This document shows positions 1-8,293 of a stretch of 64,000 nucleotides of DNA, one piece after another. The position numbers and the translations under genes are program-made. Position 1 is the first letter of the stretch; the number at the start of each line of letters is the position of its first letter. This DNA is from Methylobacterium sp. Leaf125. GTDB lineage: Bacteria > Pseudomonadota > Alphaproteobacteria > Rhizobiales > Beijerinckiaceae. The notes below the pieces were generated by a model. That model saw only the letters and a program-made list of their open reading frames with translations. It searched no databases and was not told where the DNA came from. The stretch spans positions 799,495-863,494 of the forward strand of contig NZ_LMNU01000001.1 of NCBI RefSeq assembly GCF_001423085.1, written 5' to 3'.

Positions 1-229
1 AATCCTCGAAGGCGTCGCGTGCATCGGCATAACGATCGCCAATTTCATCCAGTGTGTCGCAGGCGCGGTCATGGTTGCCGATGCGAGCCTCCTGGCGGAA
101 CTGGTAGCGAAGCGCATTGGCCTCATCGATCTTGCGCTGCGCATCGAGACAGACGGGTGCGGCAAGCGCCGGTGCGGCGAGAGCCAGCATGAGACCAGCG
201 GTGAACGGCAGTCTAAGGGATTGACGCAT
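1..229 (-). CDS. Exported hypothetical protein (3' part outside window)
   Basis: Open from an ATG at 229 to the window edge, so only the first ~76 residues are seen. Residues 1-25 form a clean signal peptide (basic MRQSLR start, hydrophobic stretch, cleavage near ALAAP). The mature part begins with a cysteine-containing segment (VCLDAQ) and is helical and charged, with a second cysteine (RACDTL) about 35 residues later. The spacing and polarity recall small LprI-like periplasmic proteins, but I cannot assign a family from this fragment. A purine-rich AGGTG precedes the start. It is probably separate from the metallophosphoesterase gene, whose stop lies ~160 bp upstream of it. Confidence 0.6.
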   Translation of the reverse strand, partial: MRQSLRLPFTAGLMLALAAPALAAPVCLDAQRKIDEANALRYQFRQEARIGNHDRACDTLDEIGDRYADARDAFED

Positions 230-387
230 AGGAACACCTGAGGTGGGGACACCTGGACGTACGGCCGGTGAACAGAATTCATCGAGCGTTTGAACGCGTC
301 CGCAAGATCAGTTCTGGCTTCTCCAATATTGCACCAGAGCAGCGACACTCATCTCGCGTTCAGGCTCCAGAAACGGCAAACCTGTCG

Positions 388-918
388 CTAAGGTTCCACG
401 CTTACCCACGGCGTCGTTCGCCGGCGCCGGGAAACCAGGATGTCGGCCAGGGAGATCGGGGCAGGGCCCTGCGCATCAACACCGACATCATACTGCCGAG
501 GAATCGGTTTCAACTTGTTGTGCGAGTGACCGTGCAAGTTGATGGCACCGCGGCCAATCCCGTTCCAGGTGCGGAACGCGTAATGACACAGCACCAGGCG
601 CCGAGCATCGACGCTTATCTCCGCATAGTGGGCGATCGAAGCCCATCCGTGCGCTTGCAGCGTTCCGGCCCCGTCATTGTTGCCTATGATGAGGTGCTTG
701 GTGCCCGACAGGCCCCTCAAAATCTCGGCAATGCGTTCGGCGGAGGGACCGAGGGCGAAATCACCGAGGTGCCAGACGTTGTCCTCGGGCCTGACGACGG
801 CATTCCAGGCGGCGATGAGCGCGGCGTCGTGCGTCGCGAGATCAGGGTAGGGGCGCTTGTCGATCCGCAGGATGCGCGGATCGCCGAAATGCGTGTCGCT
901 GGTGAACCACACGGCCAC
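388..918 (-). CDS. Calcineurin-like metallophosphoesterase
   Basis: A 176-aa single-domain metallophosphoesterase. The dimetal-site motifs appear in order: SDTHFG (residues 7-12), GDFA (52-55), GNND (79-82, a variant of the usual GNHD), CHYAF (111-115) and HGHSH (129-133). In this superfamily these residues bind two divalent metals and hydrolyse phosphomono- or diesters; the substrate cannot be told from sequence. There is no signal peptide, so it should be cytoplasmic. It starts only 21 bp after the tonB-like gene stops and is on the same strand, so it is probably the last gene of the exbB-exbD-tonB operon. The His-to-Asn change in the third motif is common in small bacterial members of this type. 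Confidence 0.85.
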   Translation of the reverse strand: MAVWFTSDTHFGDPRILRIDKRPYPDLATHDAALIAAWNAVVRPEDNVWHLGDFALGPSAERIAEILRGLSGTKHLIIGNNDGAGTLQAHGWASIAHYAEISVDARRLVLCHYAFRTWNGIGRGAINLHGHSHNKLKPIPRQYDVGVDAQGPAPISLADILVSRRRRTTPWVSVEP

Positions 919-939
919 GGCCGTCTCTCCCTGCCGCGA

Positions 940-2040
940 TCAGCGCCCAGGGCTGAAGCGCAGCGGCACGGTAACGGCCAGGCTGCTCAGGCTGATCCCG
1001 GCGGGTGCTGCCGGGAGTGAGCCACGAACGGTCGCCAAGGCGGCGCTATCGATGGCGCCGATACCGCTGCTGCTGGCGAGCCCCGAACTCAGTACCTGAC
1101 CTGAGCGGGACACTGTGAACCGGACGACGGCCACGCCGCCGCTGGTCCCGGCGGCCGCATTCGCATTCATCCGCCCCCGAATCGCCGAACTCAGCATACC
1201 TTGCCACGCCCTCAGCGCGTTCGGATCATTCCCGCCGGCGGCTGAGCCTGCACTGCTCTGCCGCGACGCGGAAGCCGAGTTCTGCTGGGCGCGTCCATCG
1301 CTTGCCGCAGCCGCGGCCCGGCGCGCGGCTTCCTTGGCAGCCTTCGCCTTGGCTTCCTTGGCAGCTTCGCGACGGGCCTCGGCGATGGCCTCGCGGCGCT
1401 CCTCCTGCTCCGCTTTCAGTCGTGCTTCGCGATCCGCCTTACGCTTCGCCTCACGCTTGGCTTCGAGAATCTTGGCCATGTCCGGCTTCGGCTTCTCCAC
1501 CTCCACGGGCTTCGGAACCTCCGCGATCGTGGGTGGGGGTGGTGCAAGGGCAGGCGCGTCCTCCCCCGTGGAGGTGATGACCTGATCCTCGGGCGGCGGC
1601 TCGACGACGGCTTCGGTCGGAGGAGTGACCGGTGCCTCTGGCGGCTCGGCCATGGTCGTGGCTTCGGGTGCGACCGGTGTCGCGTCCGGGGGCGGCGGGA
1701 CGGTGGCTTCGGGCGGTGCCACCTCGGTCGTCTCGAGTGGCTTCGTGACCGGGACCGCCTCGGGCGTTTCCACCGGGTTCGCTTCAGGCGGAGCGGGTGC
1801 CTGGGCTGCCTGCTCGGCTGGGGCCTGGGTGTTCGCCTCCGTCATCTGCGGGGCGAGATCGACCGTTACGATATTCTCGCCGGGAGGCGCAGTGGGCGTC
1901 GTGCCGAACAGTACCATACCGACGAGCGCTGCGACGTGCAGCGCTAGCGCCACAAGGAACGCTGCGGTGAGCCCAGACGGACCGCGCTGCTCCGGTTCGG
2001 CCGTGGTCGCGAAGGCGCTGTTGGGATGCAGGGCGTTCAT
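940..2040 (-). CDS. TonB-family energy transducer
   Basis: A 366-aa inner-membrane protein that should couple the ExbB-ExbD proton channel to outer-membrane receptors. A cytoplasmic stretch (~1-25) is followed by one membrane helix (~26-46), then a long periplasmic linker: Pro/Glu/Thr-rich (~60-185) followed by a Lys/Ala/Glu-rich helical stretch (~185-250), then a C-terminal TonB fold (~275-366) containing the VVRFTVSRSGQV strand and ending in VPLRFSPGR. The charged helical section resembles TolA, so a Tol role is the alternative; ExbD/ExbB neighbours and the TonB C-terminus favour TonB. It begins 3 bp after exbD ends, implying translational coupling. Confidence 0.85.
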   Translation of the reverse strand: MNALHPNSAFATTAEPEQRGPSGLTAAFLVALALHVAALVGMVLFGTTPTAPPGENIVTVDLAPQMTEANTQAPAEQAAQAPAPPEANPVETPEAVPVTKPLETTEVAPPEATVPPPPDATPVAPEATTMAEPPEAPVTPPTEAVVEPPPEDQVITSTGEDAPALAPPPPTIAEVPKPVEVEKPKPDMAKILEAKREAKRKADREARLKAEQEERREAIAEARREAAKEAKAKAAKEAARRAAAAASDGRAQQNSASASRQSSAGSAAGGNDPNALRAWQGMLSSAIRGRMNANAAAGTSGGVAVVRFTVSRSGQVLSSGLASSSGIGAIDSAALATVRGSLPAAPAGISLSSLAVTVPLRFSPGR

Positions 2041-2043
2041 GAA

Positions 2044-2538
2044 TTACTGCGGCGTTCCGCTGACAGGGGCCGGGGCGGCGGTCGGCGATGTGGGCAGCGC
2101 ACCGCCCGGCGACTGGGCGATCAACGAGACTTTCGTGAAGCCGGCTTGGCCGACGAGGCCCATCACCTCCATGATCTTGCCGTAGGGCACGTCGCGGTCG
2201 CCGCGCACCAGCATCACCTGGGTTGGGTCCTGGGCCGCCAATGCGCGCAGGCGCGGCAGGATCGAATTTGGCGTGAGTTCTTCCTTGGCCAGATAAGGCC
2301 TTCCGTCCTTGTCGATGGAAATCTCGAGCGGCTTCTTGGCCTGGGCGACCTTCTGGGCGGTGGTCTTGGGCAACTGCACGGGCACGCCCGTGGTCATGAG
2401 GGGAGCGGCGACCATGAAGATGATCAGCAGCACGAGCATGACGTCGACCATTGGGGTGACGTTGATCTCGGACATCGGCGCTGCGTCGAGACCATCGTCG
2501 TCATCGCCGCCGCCGGCGCGGATCGAACCCATTGCCAT
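2044..2538 (-). CDS. exbD: ExbD/TolR-family biopolymer transport protein
   Basis: A 164-aa protein with a short cytoplasmic N-terminus carrying an Asp run (residues 12-15), one membrane helix (~23-45) and a periplasmic domain. The helix contains the family signature SEINVTPMVDVMLVLL; Asp32 corresponds to the essential proton-carrying Asp of ExbD/TolR. It forms the channel core inside the ExbB pentamer and is followed 3 bp later by the TonB gene. The C-terminal ~25 residues are Pro/Ala/Gly-rich and probably disordered. It is exbD rather than tolR by neighbours, since no tolB or pal is present here. Confidence 0.9.
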   Translation of the reverse strand: MAMGSIRAGGGDDDDGLDAAPMSEINVTPMVDVMLVLLIIFMVAAPLMTTGVPVQLPKTTAQKVAQAKKPLEISIDKDGRPYLAKEELTPNSILPRLRALAAQDPTQVMLVRGDRDVPYGKIMEVMGLVGQAGFTKVSLIAQSPGGALPTSPTAAPAPVSGTPQ

Positions 2539-2656
2539 CGTGAAGCGGCCCTCCGGGGCCAGGGCGAAGGGCGATTAGGCCGGTCCGCCGCACAGGTTGC
2601 TGTCAAGGATCGGCGCTCGCGCGAAGCAGGAGCGTGTCTCGGTCAAGTGGCCGTGA

Positions 2657-3346
2657 TCACTCGGCAGCGGCACGACCATGCACGGCTCGATCTCGGGCGA
2701 GGCGATTGCCGAGAATGCCGATGCTGGAGACGAAGCTGGATTGGATCCGACTGACATCGTTGATGAGCTTGTTGTAGGCCATCACGGCCGGGATCGCGAC
2801 GATGAGGCCGATGGCCGTGGCGAACAGGGCTTCGGCAATGCCGGGAGCGACGACCGCCAGCGAAGTGTCTTGGCTCTTCGCGATCGACGAGAAGGAATTC
2901 ATGATTCCCCAGACCGTCCCGAACAGCCCGATAAAGGGCGCCGTCGAGCCGGCGGTGGCCAGGAGCGGCAAGCCGGTTTGCAGGCGCTTGATCCGGCTGG
3001 TCAGGGCTGCGCGCATTGCGCGTTCAATGCGGTCGCGCCGCTCTGCCCGGGTCTCGCTGGAATCTTGATCTCGCCAAGCCTCCGCTGCCGCTCCCATGAT
3101 CTGAGCGTCCATGCCGCCGCCGGATGATTCAAGCGCTCCGCCGGACCGCACCAGTACGTCGAACGCCTTGGCTTGGCGCTTGGCGGCGGCAATCCGGATG
3201 ATCTTCTCGAAGACGACCGTCCAGCACGCGATCGAGGCGATCACGAGAAGGATCATCACGCCCTTCACGATCGGATCCGCCTGCAGGAACAGTCCGATGA
3301 AGGAAAAGTCGTGCGTGACTTCGGCCTGCGCTGCAGTCGGGTCCAT
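2657..3346 (-). CDS. exbB: ExbB/MotA-TolQ-family proton channel
   Basis: A 229-aa three-helix protein: membrane helices at about residues 26-46, 125-148 and 165-188 (ATAIGLIVAIPAVMAYN in the last), with a large cytoplasmic loop between the first two, as in ExbB/TolQ. Together with ExbD it makes the proton-motive-force-driven stator for TonB. The start is taken at ATG 3346, which has GAGAG about 9 nt upstream; an in-frame TTG five codons earlier (3361) is also possible. A 118-bp gap separates it from exbD, longer than the exbD-tonB junction. A Gly-rich patch (GGALESSGGGMD) lies in the cytoplasmic loop. Confidence 0.9.
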   Translation of the reverse strand: MDPTAAQAEVTHDFSFIGLFLQADPIVKGVMILLVIASIACWTVVFEKIIRIAAAKRQAKAFDVLVRSGGALESSGGGMDAQIMGAAAEAWRDQDSSETRAERRDRIERAMRAALTSRIKRLQTGLPLLATAGSTAPFIGLFGTVWGIMNSFSSIAKSQDTSLAVVAPGIAEALFATAIGLIVAIPAVMAYNKLINDVSRIQSSFVSSIGILGNRLARDRAVHGRAAAE

Positions 3347-3406
3347 GATGGTTTCTCTCAATGCGTGCGGTGTGCGGGCTTCGCTATTGGATCGCGAATG
3401 CGCTGA

Positions 3407-3880
3407 TCAGCGCACGAAGGTCGCGGAGGTCTTACTGTCTGTCTCGATGCGGTCGAGACAGATCTCACGACTAGCCTCGCCGCCCTCGCAGGCCAGGACG
3501 TCGTTGAGGAGAAGGCGGCCGATCTTCGCGCAGGCGATCCCCGGGAAGTCGAAGAGGCGGACCATCGTCTTGCGGTCCTGCACTGGTCCCAGTTCCACGG
3601 ACAGGCGCTTCTGGGCGATGCCCTCGGTATCAAAGGCGAACAGGTCGACCTTAAGGGATTTCAGCGCGGGGCCGCGGCTGTTGTCCACGAGAAGATAGGT
3701 GCGGCAGGCATCGCCCGCCGGTTCCAGGCGATTGAGTTCCAGCCTGATTGGCGCAGCCTTACCGTCCTGCGCGGTACCTGGTGCTACCAAGCTCGTGAGC
3801 ACCGCCAGGGACGCGAGGCCGGAAACGACACACTTCGCCACGAAGGTCTTATTCCTCCTCCAGGACCGGTCTTTGCTCAC
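3407..3880 (-). CDS. Hypothetical exported protein upstream of exbB
   Basis: A 157-aa protein that I do not recognise. The N-terminus has a twin-arginine-like WRRNK sequence and a hydrophobic segment (~17-36) ending TAQD, consistent with a Sec or Tat signal. The mature part is a small beta-rich domain with four cysteines (DACRTYL, IACAKI, LACEGG, EICLDR), which could form two disulfides in the periplasm. The start is GTG at 3880 with GGGAG 8 nt upstream. It precedes exbB by ~60 bp on the same strand, so it may be first gene of the TonB-energiser operon, perhaps a periplasmic accessory; that role is inference only. Confidence 0.75.
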   Translation of the reverse strand: MSKDRSWRRNKTFVAKCVVSGLASLAVLTSLVAPGTAQDGKAAPIRLELNRLEPAGDACRTYLLVDNSRGPALKSLKVDLFAFDTEGIAQKRLSVELGPVQDRKTMVRLFDFPGIACAKIGRLLLNDVLACEGGEASREICLDRIETDSKTSATFVR

Positions 3881-4251
3881 GCCGTAAACTCCCGCTCAAG
3901 TATCGTCGCTCGGTGCGACGCGACCGGATACTCATGCGCTTCCCATCTCGACACGATGTCTCGACAGTCCTGCTTGGTCCGGGTTCGATTCAGTGAACGC
4001 CCAGAGGCGCGAGCTACAAGCCGCGATCTAGGACACCATCCTACGCGTGGTGGGCATATCCGAGGACCCAACCTCAGATCAAGCGCAGGGCAGAATATCA
4101 GAGGAATTCCAAACTGTTACTCGAAACGCAGGTGCGGCTCGGCTTTCAATCGGCCAAGCCTTCCCGCAGCCAGCTACCTAAAACGCCTGGATCGTCAGGG
4201 GTTAACAGGCATTCAGCGGGTCATGGGGCAATGTGTCGGGGCGGCCGCGCC
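3881..4251. other. Divergent intergenic region
   Basis: Non-coding spacer between the exported protein (minus strand) and hsp20 (plus strand). Codon bias typical of this genome is absent in all frames. I see no tRNA or terminator. It should hold the promoter of the minus-strand exbB operon, which I could not pin down; the plus-strand heat-shock promoter is listed separately. Confidence 0.5.
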
Positions 4252-4280
4252 CTTGATGCGTTCCGAACGCGCCTCCATAT
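4252..4280 (+). promoter_or_regulatory. Sigma32 (RpoH)-like heat-shock promoter of hsp20
   Basis: CTTGAT (4252-4257), a 17-nt spacer and CCATAT (4275-4280). This fits my recollection of rhizobial RpoH promoters (CTTGAA-N17-CCATAT type). Transcription would start near 4287, which leaves the ATG at 4285 outside the transcript and supports translation from GTG 4390 after a ~100-nt leader. Confidence 0.55.
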
Positions 4281-4389
4281 CGCAATGACCGGCGAGCAAT
4301 CACCGGAAGGGGTGCTGCAAAAGTGGGCCCCGATCACCGAAGTGCCTCGTGAGACGTTGTTTCGGGCTTCGCTGGAAGGATATGCGTTC

Positions 4390-4827
4390 GTGACGACTCG
4401 GCCCTCACCGTTCGGACATCCATTTCTTCTCGGATTTGATGAAATCGAACAGGCCCTCGACCGGGTGTCGAAGGCTGCCAACGATGGGTATCCGCCCTAT
4501 AACATCGAACGTTTGACCCGGACCGAGCATCAACCGGAGCGCCTTCGCATCACCCTGGCTGTCGCAGGTTTTACCCGCGATCAACTCGATGTGATGTTGG
4601 AGGAGAGCCAGCTGGTCGTGCGTGGCCGGCAGGTAGACGACAAGACCCGGCAGTTCCTGCACCGCGGTATCGCTGCGCGTCAGTTCCAGCGTGCATTCCT
4701 GCTTGCGGACGGCATGGAAGTGATGGGCGCCGATCTCTCGAACGGTCTGTTGTCGATCGATCTCACGCGGCCGGAGCCGGACAGGATCGTCCGCAAGATC
4801 GCCATCGCGTCCCGAGACGAGGACTAA
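4390..4827 (+). CDS. Small heat-shock protein, Hsp20 family
   Basis: An ATP-independent holdase chaperone of 145 aa when started at GTG 4390. That start has GGAAGGA 9 nt upstream and puts the family-typical HPFLLGFDEIEQALDR segment at residues ~9-24. The alpha-crystallin core follows (RLRITLAVAGFTRDQLDV, then VVRGRQ), ending with IARQF-like strands and RKIAIA. The frame is open further upstream (ATG 4285 would give 180 aa), but the extra residues do not look like Hsp20 and the sigma32-like promoter overlaps them. DUF1150 follows 74 bp downstream, a pairing seen in other Rhizobiales. Expression is probably heat-induced. Confidence 0.85.
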   Translation: MTTRPSPFGHPFLLGFDEIEQALDRVSKAANDGYPPYNIERLTRTEHQPERLRITLAVAGFTRDQLDVMLEESQLVVRGRQVDDKTRQFLHRGIAARQFQRAFLLADGMEVMGADLSNGLLSIDLTRPEPDRIVRKIAIASRDED

Positions 4828-4901
4828 AGTAGGGGCTTCGGCTCACATCGACCGCCGGGTCCTTTCCCGGTGTACCGCTCTGCCAAGAAGGAGGGCAGTG
4901 T

Positions 4902-5186
4902 ATGACCGAGTTCAATACCAACCCGCTCACCCAGGCCGATCTCGACCCGGCCGAGTTCAACGTGGCCGATCTCGCCGCGCTCGGCGAAGGACATATCGCC
5001 TATGTGCGCGCGATTCGCTCTGACGAGGTGAAGCGCATTTTTCCGCAGGCGCCAGACCTGACGCCGGGCCTCGACCTGTTCGCGCTCCTTTCGGCCAGTG
5101 GTGCACCCATCCTGCTCGCCGACTCTCGGGATGCCGTGGTGGCCAATGCAGCCGCCAATGACCTCTACACGGTCAGTCTGCACTGA
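4902..5186 (+). CDS. DUF1150 family protein
   Basis: A 94-aa acidic cytoplasmic protein with the DUF1150 pattern: a segment beginning LAALGEGHIAYVRAI, a middle stretch ending in LFALLSASGAPILLAD, and a final segment with ANAAANDLYTVSLH. The function is unknown; in alphaproteobacteria it is commonly encoded directly after an hsp20 gene, as here, which suggests a heat-shock link. The ribosome-binding site is strong (AAGGAGGGCA before ATG 4902). Its 3' end overlaps the convergent hydrolase gene by 14 bp. Confidence 0.85.
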   Translation: MTEFNTNPLTQADLDPAEFNVADLAALGEGHIAYVRAIRSDEVKRIFPQAPDLTPGLDLFALLSASGAPILLADSRDAVVANAAANDLYTVSLH

Positions 5187-5964
5187 TCGGGAATTCGGCG
5201 ACCGTCGTCAGAAGCCGTTGCAAATCCTGTGGCCGTGACAGGCGATGGTCGCCGTCGGCGATGAGGGTGAGGAGAGTGCCGGTTTTCGGCAGCCTCTCCA
5301 CCACGCGCAGGGCGTGCGTATAGGGGACGTCTGAGTCGTCCATGCCTTGCAGGATATGAACCGGGCAGCCTGGATCAAAGTTTGCTCCAAGAAGGCAATG
5401 ACGTTGACCATCTTGGATGAGCGCGTGAGTGATGGGTACTGGTATCGGATCATAGGCGCTCGGCCGGAACCAGGCGCCGTCCCGTTCGATCTGCGATCGG
5501 ATCTCCGGCGGGAAGCGATCCCAAAGGAGACTTTGGGTGAAATCCAAGGCCGGGGCGATGAGGACGAGGCCTGATGGGGCTTTGTGATCCTTGAAGGTCC
5601 GCGCAAGAGCCACCAGGCACGCAATCCAGCCGCCCATTGAGGAGCCCACCAAGATTGGGTTCTCTGGCGCGTAGGTTTCGACGACTGCCTGTGCGTCCGC
5701 AAGCCAAGTCGAAATCGTAGCTTCGGCAAAAACGCCTGTCGATTCGCCGTGGCCTGTGTAGTCGAAGCGAACTAACGGGCGCCCCTGCCGCTCAGCCCAG
5801 GCATCAAGCGTCATCGCCTTCGTGGCGCCCATATCCGAGCGGAAGCCTCCAAGCCAGACCAGTGCTGGGCCTTCGCCTGCCCTCCGCCGCACCGCGATCC
5901 GCCGTGCTGCCGATCCACTTCCGACTTCGAGGAATTCTGGCGCCTCATCCTGTGCAGACGTCAT
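5173..5964 (-). CDS. Alpha/beta-fold hydrolase (serine esterase/acyl hydrolase-like)
   Basis: A 263-aa alpha/beta hydrolase. The oxyanion region is VWLGGFRSDMGATKAM (~34-49), the nucleophile elbow is VGSSMGGW (~105-112), a late acidic residue lies in QGMDDSDVPY (~205-214) and the catalytic His is in DGDHRLSR (~238-245). The GGFRSDM-type N-terminus resembles the CocE/PalA-like or mycophenolic-acid-acyl-glucuronide esterase (ABHD10) group, so an acyl-ester substrate is likely but unproven. There is no signal peptide. It is a single gene converging on DUF1150. Confidence 0.85.
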   Translation of the reverse strand: MTSAQDEAPEFLEVGSGSAARRIAVRRRAGEGPALVWLGGFRSDMGATKAMTLDAWAERQGRPLVRFDYTGHGESTGVFAEATISTWLADAQAVVETYAPENPILVGSSMGGWIACLVALARTFKDHKAPSGLVLIAPALDFTQSLLWDRFPPEIRSQIERDGAWFRPSAYDPIPVPITHALIQDGQRHCLLGANFDPGCPVHILQGMDDSDVPYTHALRVVERLPKTGTLLTLIADGDHRLSRPQDLQRLLTTVAEFPISAD

Positions 5965-6147
5965 TCGTTAACCCTCGCCCTGGGATGCATCGAACTGAAC
6001 GCATCGCCTTCGCATTTCATTTACCGGACCGTAAAGCGCGGCGTTCAAGCTCATGGCCATGATCGACACGCAAGACGGCCTCTGTTTGCCTAGGGAACCC
6101 GACTCGAGCCTCTATCTTGGGCCGTGGTCCATTCCCGCTTGCCCGTC

Positions 6148-7386
6148 ATGAACAGCGACGTGCGTGGCAGTTTCCCGAGCGAGCGTGCGCCGCTTGCCGG
6201 GGCGACCATCCTGCAGATTATTCCCGAACTCGATGCCGGTGGCGCAGAGCGGACCACTGTCGATGTCGCCGCCGCCTTGGCTGCGGCCGGCGCCCGGGCG
6301 CTGGTTGCTACAGAGGGAGGGCGCCTGATCGGCGAACTGCAGGCCAAGGGCGGGATATGGCTCCCGTTTCCGGCGGCTTCAAAGAATCCGCTCGTCATGG
6401 CCGTGAACGTGGGACGCCTCGCGCGCCTGTGCCGGCGTGAGGGTGTTCAGATCGTCCACGCACGCTCGCGGGCTCCAGCCTGGGTCGCCCTGGGGGCCGC
6501 GCGCCGCGTGAAGCTGCCGTTCGTGACAACGTATCACGGCAGCTATTCGGGTCGCACGGGCGTGAAGGTTCTTTACAACTCCGTGATGGCTCGCGGTGAC
6601 ATCGTCATCGCCAATTCTCACTACACCGCCGATTTGATTCACACCTTGCACCTGGACCAGGCGGGTGACCGAGTCCGGGTGATTCATCGCGGCACCGATC
6701 TGACTCAGTTCACTCCCGCGGCCGTGCTCCCATCGCGGGTCGAGGCCCTTCGTCGTGCCTGGGGCGTTGCTCCGCATGAGCGTGTGGTGCTGCTGGCCGC
6801 ACGCCTCACGGGCTGGAAGGGACAGCGTGTTCTGATCGAGGCGGCTTCTTTGATGCGCGATCGTGGGGTCACGGACATCGCAATCGTGCTCGCTGGTGAT
6901 CCGCAGGGGCGCATTGCCTATGAGCGCGAACTTGACGCTCTGATCGCGGCGCGCGGTCTGCAGGCGATCGTGCATCGAGTCGGACACTGCGCCGATATGC
7001 CAGCGGCTTTCCGGGCTGCCTCCGTCGTGGCGGTACCCTCCGTGGAACCCGAGGCTTTCGGCCGGTCCGCCGTGGAGGCGCAAGCCCTAGGGACTCCGGT
7101 GGTCGTGTCGGATCTCGGCGCCGTACCGGAAACGGTCTTGGCGCCGCCCGAGGTTCCGCCGTCCCAACGAACTGGTTGGCGGGTACCGCCTGGTGACGCT
7201 GTAGCCCTGGCCGATGCCCTCACGGAAGCTCTTTCGCTTGGCGCGAGCGCCCGGGATGCAATGACTCGTCGTGGCCGGGCGCACGTAGAGGCTCATTTCT
7301 CACTGGAAGGTATGGTTGGCGACACGCTCGCGGTCTACGCAGACCTCATAGCCCGGCAACTCGCTAGCGGCGAAGGGGTGACCTAG
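6148..7386 (+). CDS. Glycosyltransferase family 4 (GT-B)
   Basis: A 412-aa GT-B transferase. The N-terminal Rossmann domain opens with ILQIIPELDAGGAERTTVD, the typical acceptor-side start of GT4 enzymes, followed by VHARSRAPAW and TYHGSYSG. The C-terminal nucleotide-sugar domain begins around LLAARLTGWKGQ and has the EX7E-type region VPSVEPEAFGRSAVEAQALG. It probably adds a sugar to a cell-surface glycolipid or polysaccharide; donor and acceptor are not readable. Start ATG 6148 is chosen over an in-frame GTG at 6124; neither has a strong ribosome-binding site. It is monocistronic, followed by the infC leader. Confidence 0.85.
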   Translation: MNSDVRGSFPSERAPLAGATILQIIPELDAGGAERTTVDVAAALAAAGARALVATEGGRLIGELQAKGGIWLPFPAASKNPLVMAVNVGRLARLCRREGVQIVHARSRAPAWVALGAARRVKLPFVTTYHGSYSGRTGVKVLYNSVMARGDIVIANSHYTADLIHTLHLDQAGDRVRVIHRGTDLTQFTPAAVLPSRVEALRRAWGVAPHERVVLLAARLTGWKGQRVLIEAASLMRDRGVTDIAIVLAGDPQGRIAYERELDALIAARGLQAIVHRVGHCADMPAAFRAASVVAVPSVEPEAFGRSAVEAQALGTPVVVSDLGAVPETVLAPPEVPPSQRTGWRVPPGDAVALADALTEALSLGASARDAMTRRGRAHVEAHFSLEGMVGDTLAVYADLIARQLASGEGVT

Positions 7387-7534
7387 TTTCCGCCGATGAA
7401 CCAAACTGCGGCGACCGTGTTGACTTGCACGAGAGTTCAGCCAAGGTATCGCACCGAATTTCGCGAGCGATGGGTGGCCAGGATCGACCCCAAACGGGGA
7501 TTGAATTCGTGGGCTGCCGTTCCGTCGTTTCACT

Positions 7535-7551
7535 AGGAGATTAAAGCCATT
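7535..7551 (+). promoter_or_regulatory. Ribosome-binding site and ATT start of infC
   Basis: AGGAGA at 7535-7540, 8 nt, then ATT at 7549-7551 in frame with infC. In Escherichia coli infC also starts with AUU, which lets IF-3 repress its own translation. The first later ATG (7561) would be 20 nt from the ribosome-binding site, too far, so ATT is the better start. Confidence 0.7.
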
Positions 7552-8091
7552 CGTAGACCTATGAGAGCTATGCCGGCCCCGCAGAAGGACGGGCCGCGCG
7601 CCAACCGGGACATCCGTGGCGTCCGCGAAGTGCAGCTCATCGACGACACCGGACAGAACCGTGGCGTCGTCGCCTTCTTCGACGCCATCGCCATGGCCGA
7701 GGAAGCAGGTCTCGACCTTGTCGAGATCGCGCCGAACTCCGTTCCTCCCGTCTGTAAACTTCTTGATTATGGCCGCTTCCGCTTCAACGAGCAGAAGAAG
7801 CAGAATGAAGCGCGCAAGAAGCAGAAGACGGTGGAGGTCAAGGAGATCAAGCTCCGCCCCGGCATCGATAAGCACGACTACGACACCAAGATGAAGGCTG
7901 TGATCCGGTTCTTCGAGGAAGGCGATAAGGTCAAGGTGACCCTGCGCTTTCGTGGTCGTGAGATGGCGCACCAGGATATTGGCCTGCGTCTGCTCGAGCG
8001 CGTGAAGAACGAAACTCAAGAGATTGCCAAGGTCGAGAGCGAGCCGATGCTTGAAGGTCGGCAGATGATTATGATCTTGGCGCCGCGCTGA
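7549..8091 (+). CDS. infC: Translation initiation factor IF-3
   Basis: IF-3 binds the 30S subunit, prevents 50S joining and proofreads start codons. It is 180 aa from the ATT start (IRRPMRAMP...). The N-domain contains [18 protein letters not shown], the linker is Lys-rich ([12 protein letters not shown]) and the C-domain has [30 protein letters not shown] and the MILAPR end. All family landmarks are present and the length is normal. The rpmI-rplT genes that follow infC in many bacteria are absent; instead a strong terminator sits 28 bp after the stop. Autogenous control through the AUU start is likely by analogy with enteric infC. Confidence 0.95.
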   Translation: MRRPMRAMPAPQKDGPRANRDIRGVREVQLIDDTGQNRGVVAFFDAIAMAEEAGLDLVEIAPNSVPPVCKLLDYGRFRFNEQKKQNEARKKQKTVEVKEIKLRPGIDKHDYDTKMKAVIRFFEEGDKVKVTLRFRGREMAHQDIGLRLLERVKNETQEIAKVESEPMLEGRQMIMILAPR

Positions 8092-8119
8092 TTCGCTTTC
8101 TCGATCGCGCTCGGTTTTG

Positions 8120-8152
8120 AAAAATACCGCCTCCTTAAGAGGCGGTATTTTT
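8120..8152. terminator. Bidirectional rho-independent terminator
   Basis: Perfect 14-bp stem: left arm AAAAATACCGCCTC (8120-8133), loop CTTAA, right arm GAGGCGGTATTTTT (8139-8152). With A5 at one end and T5 at the other it can end infC transcripts and those from the convergent debranching-enzyme gene. Confidence 0.9.
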
Positions 8153-8293
8153 CGTGGCGGAGACAGCGTTTGGCAGGGATGCTTAGTAGACGAGGATCCA
8201 AGGAACGCCTCTCGGAAGAGAGGTGGACGAATGTCTTGAAGGAACACAAACTGTGGGGGACGCCCGTAACGGAGCGTCACCCCGTTCTTGGTC

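Noticed and set aside
4132..4389. N-terminal extension of hsp20 to 4132 or to ATG 4285
   Set aside because: The extra residues have no Hsp20 resemblance, no ribosome-binding site, and overlap the sigma32-like promoter.
7420..7452. Promoter for infC based on TTGACT at 7420
   Set aside because: No acceptable -10 lies 16-18 nt downstream; TATCGC is 21 nt away.
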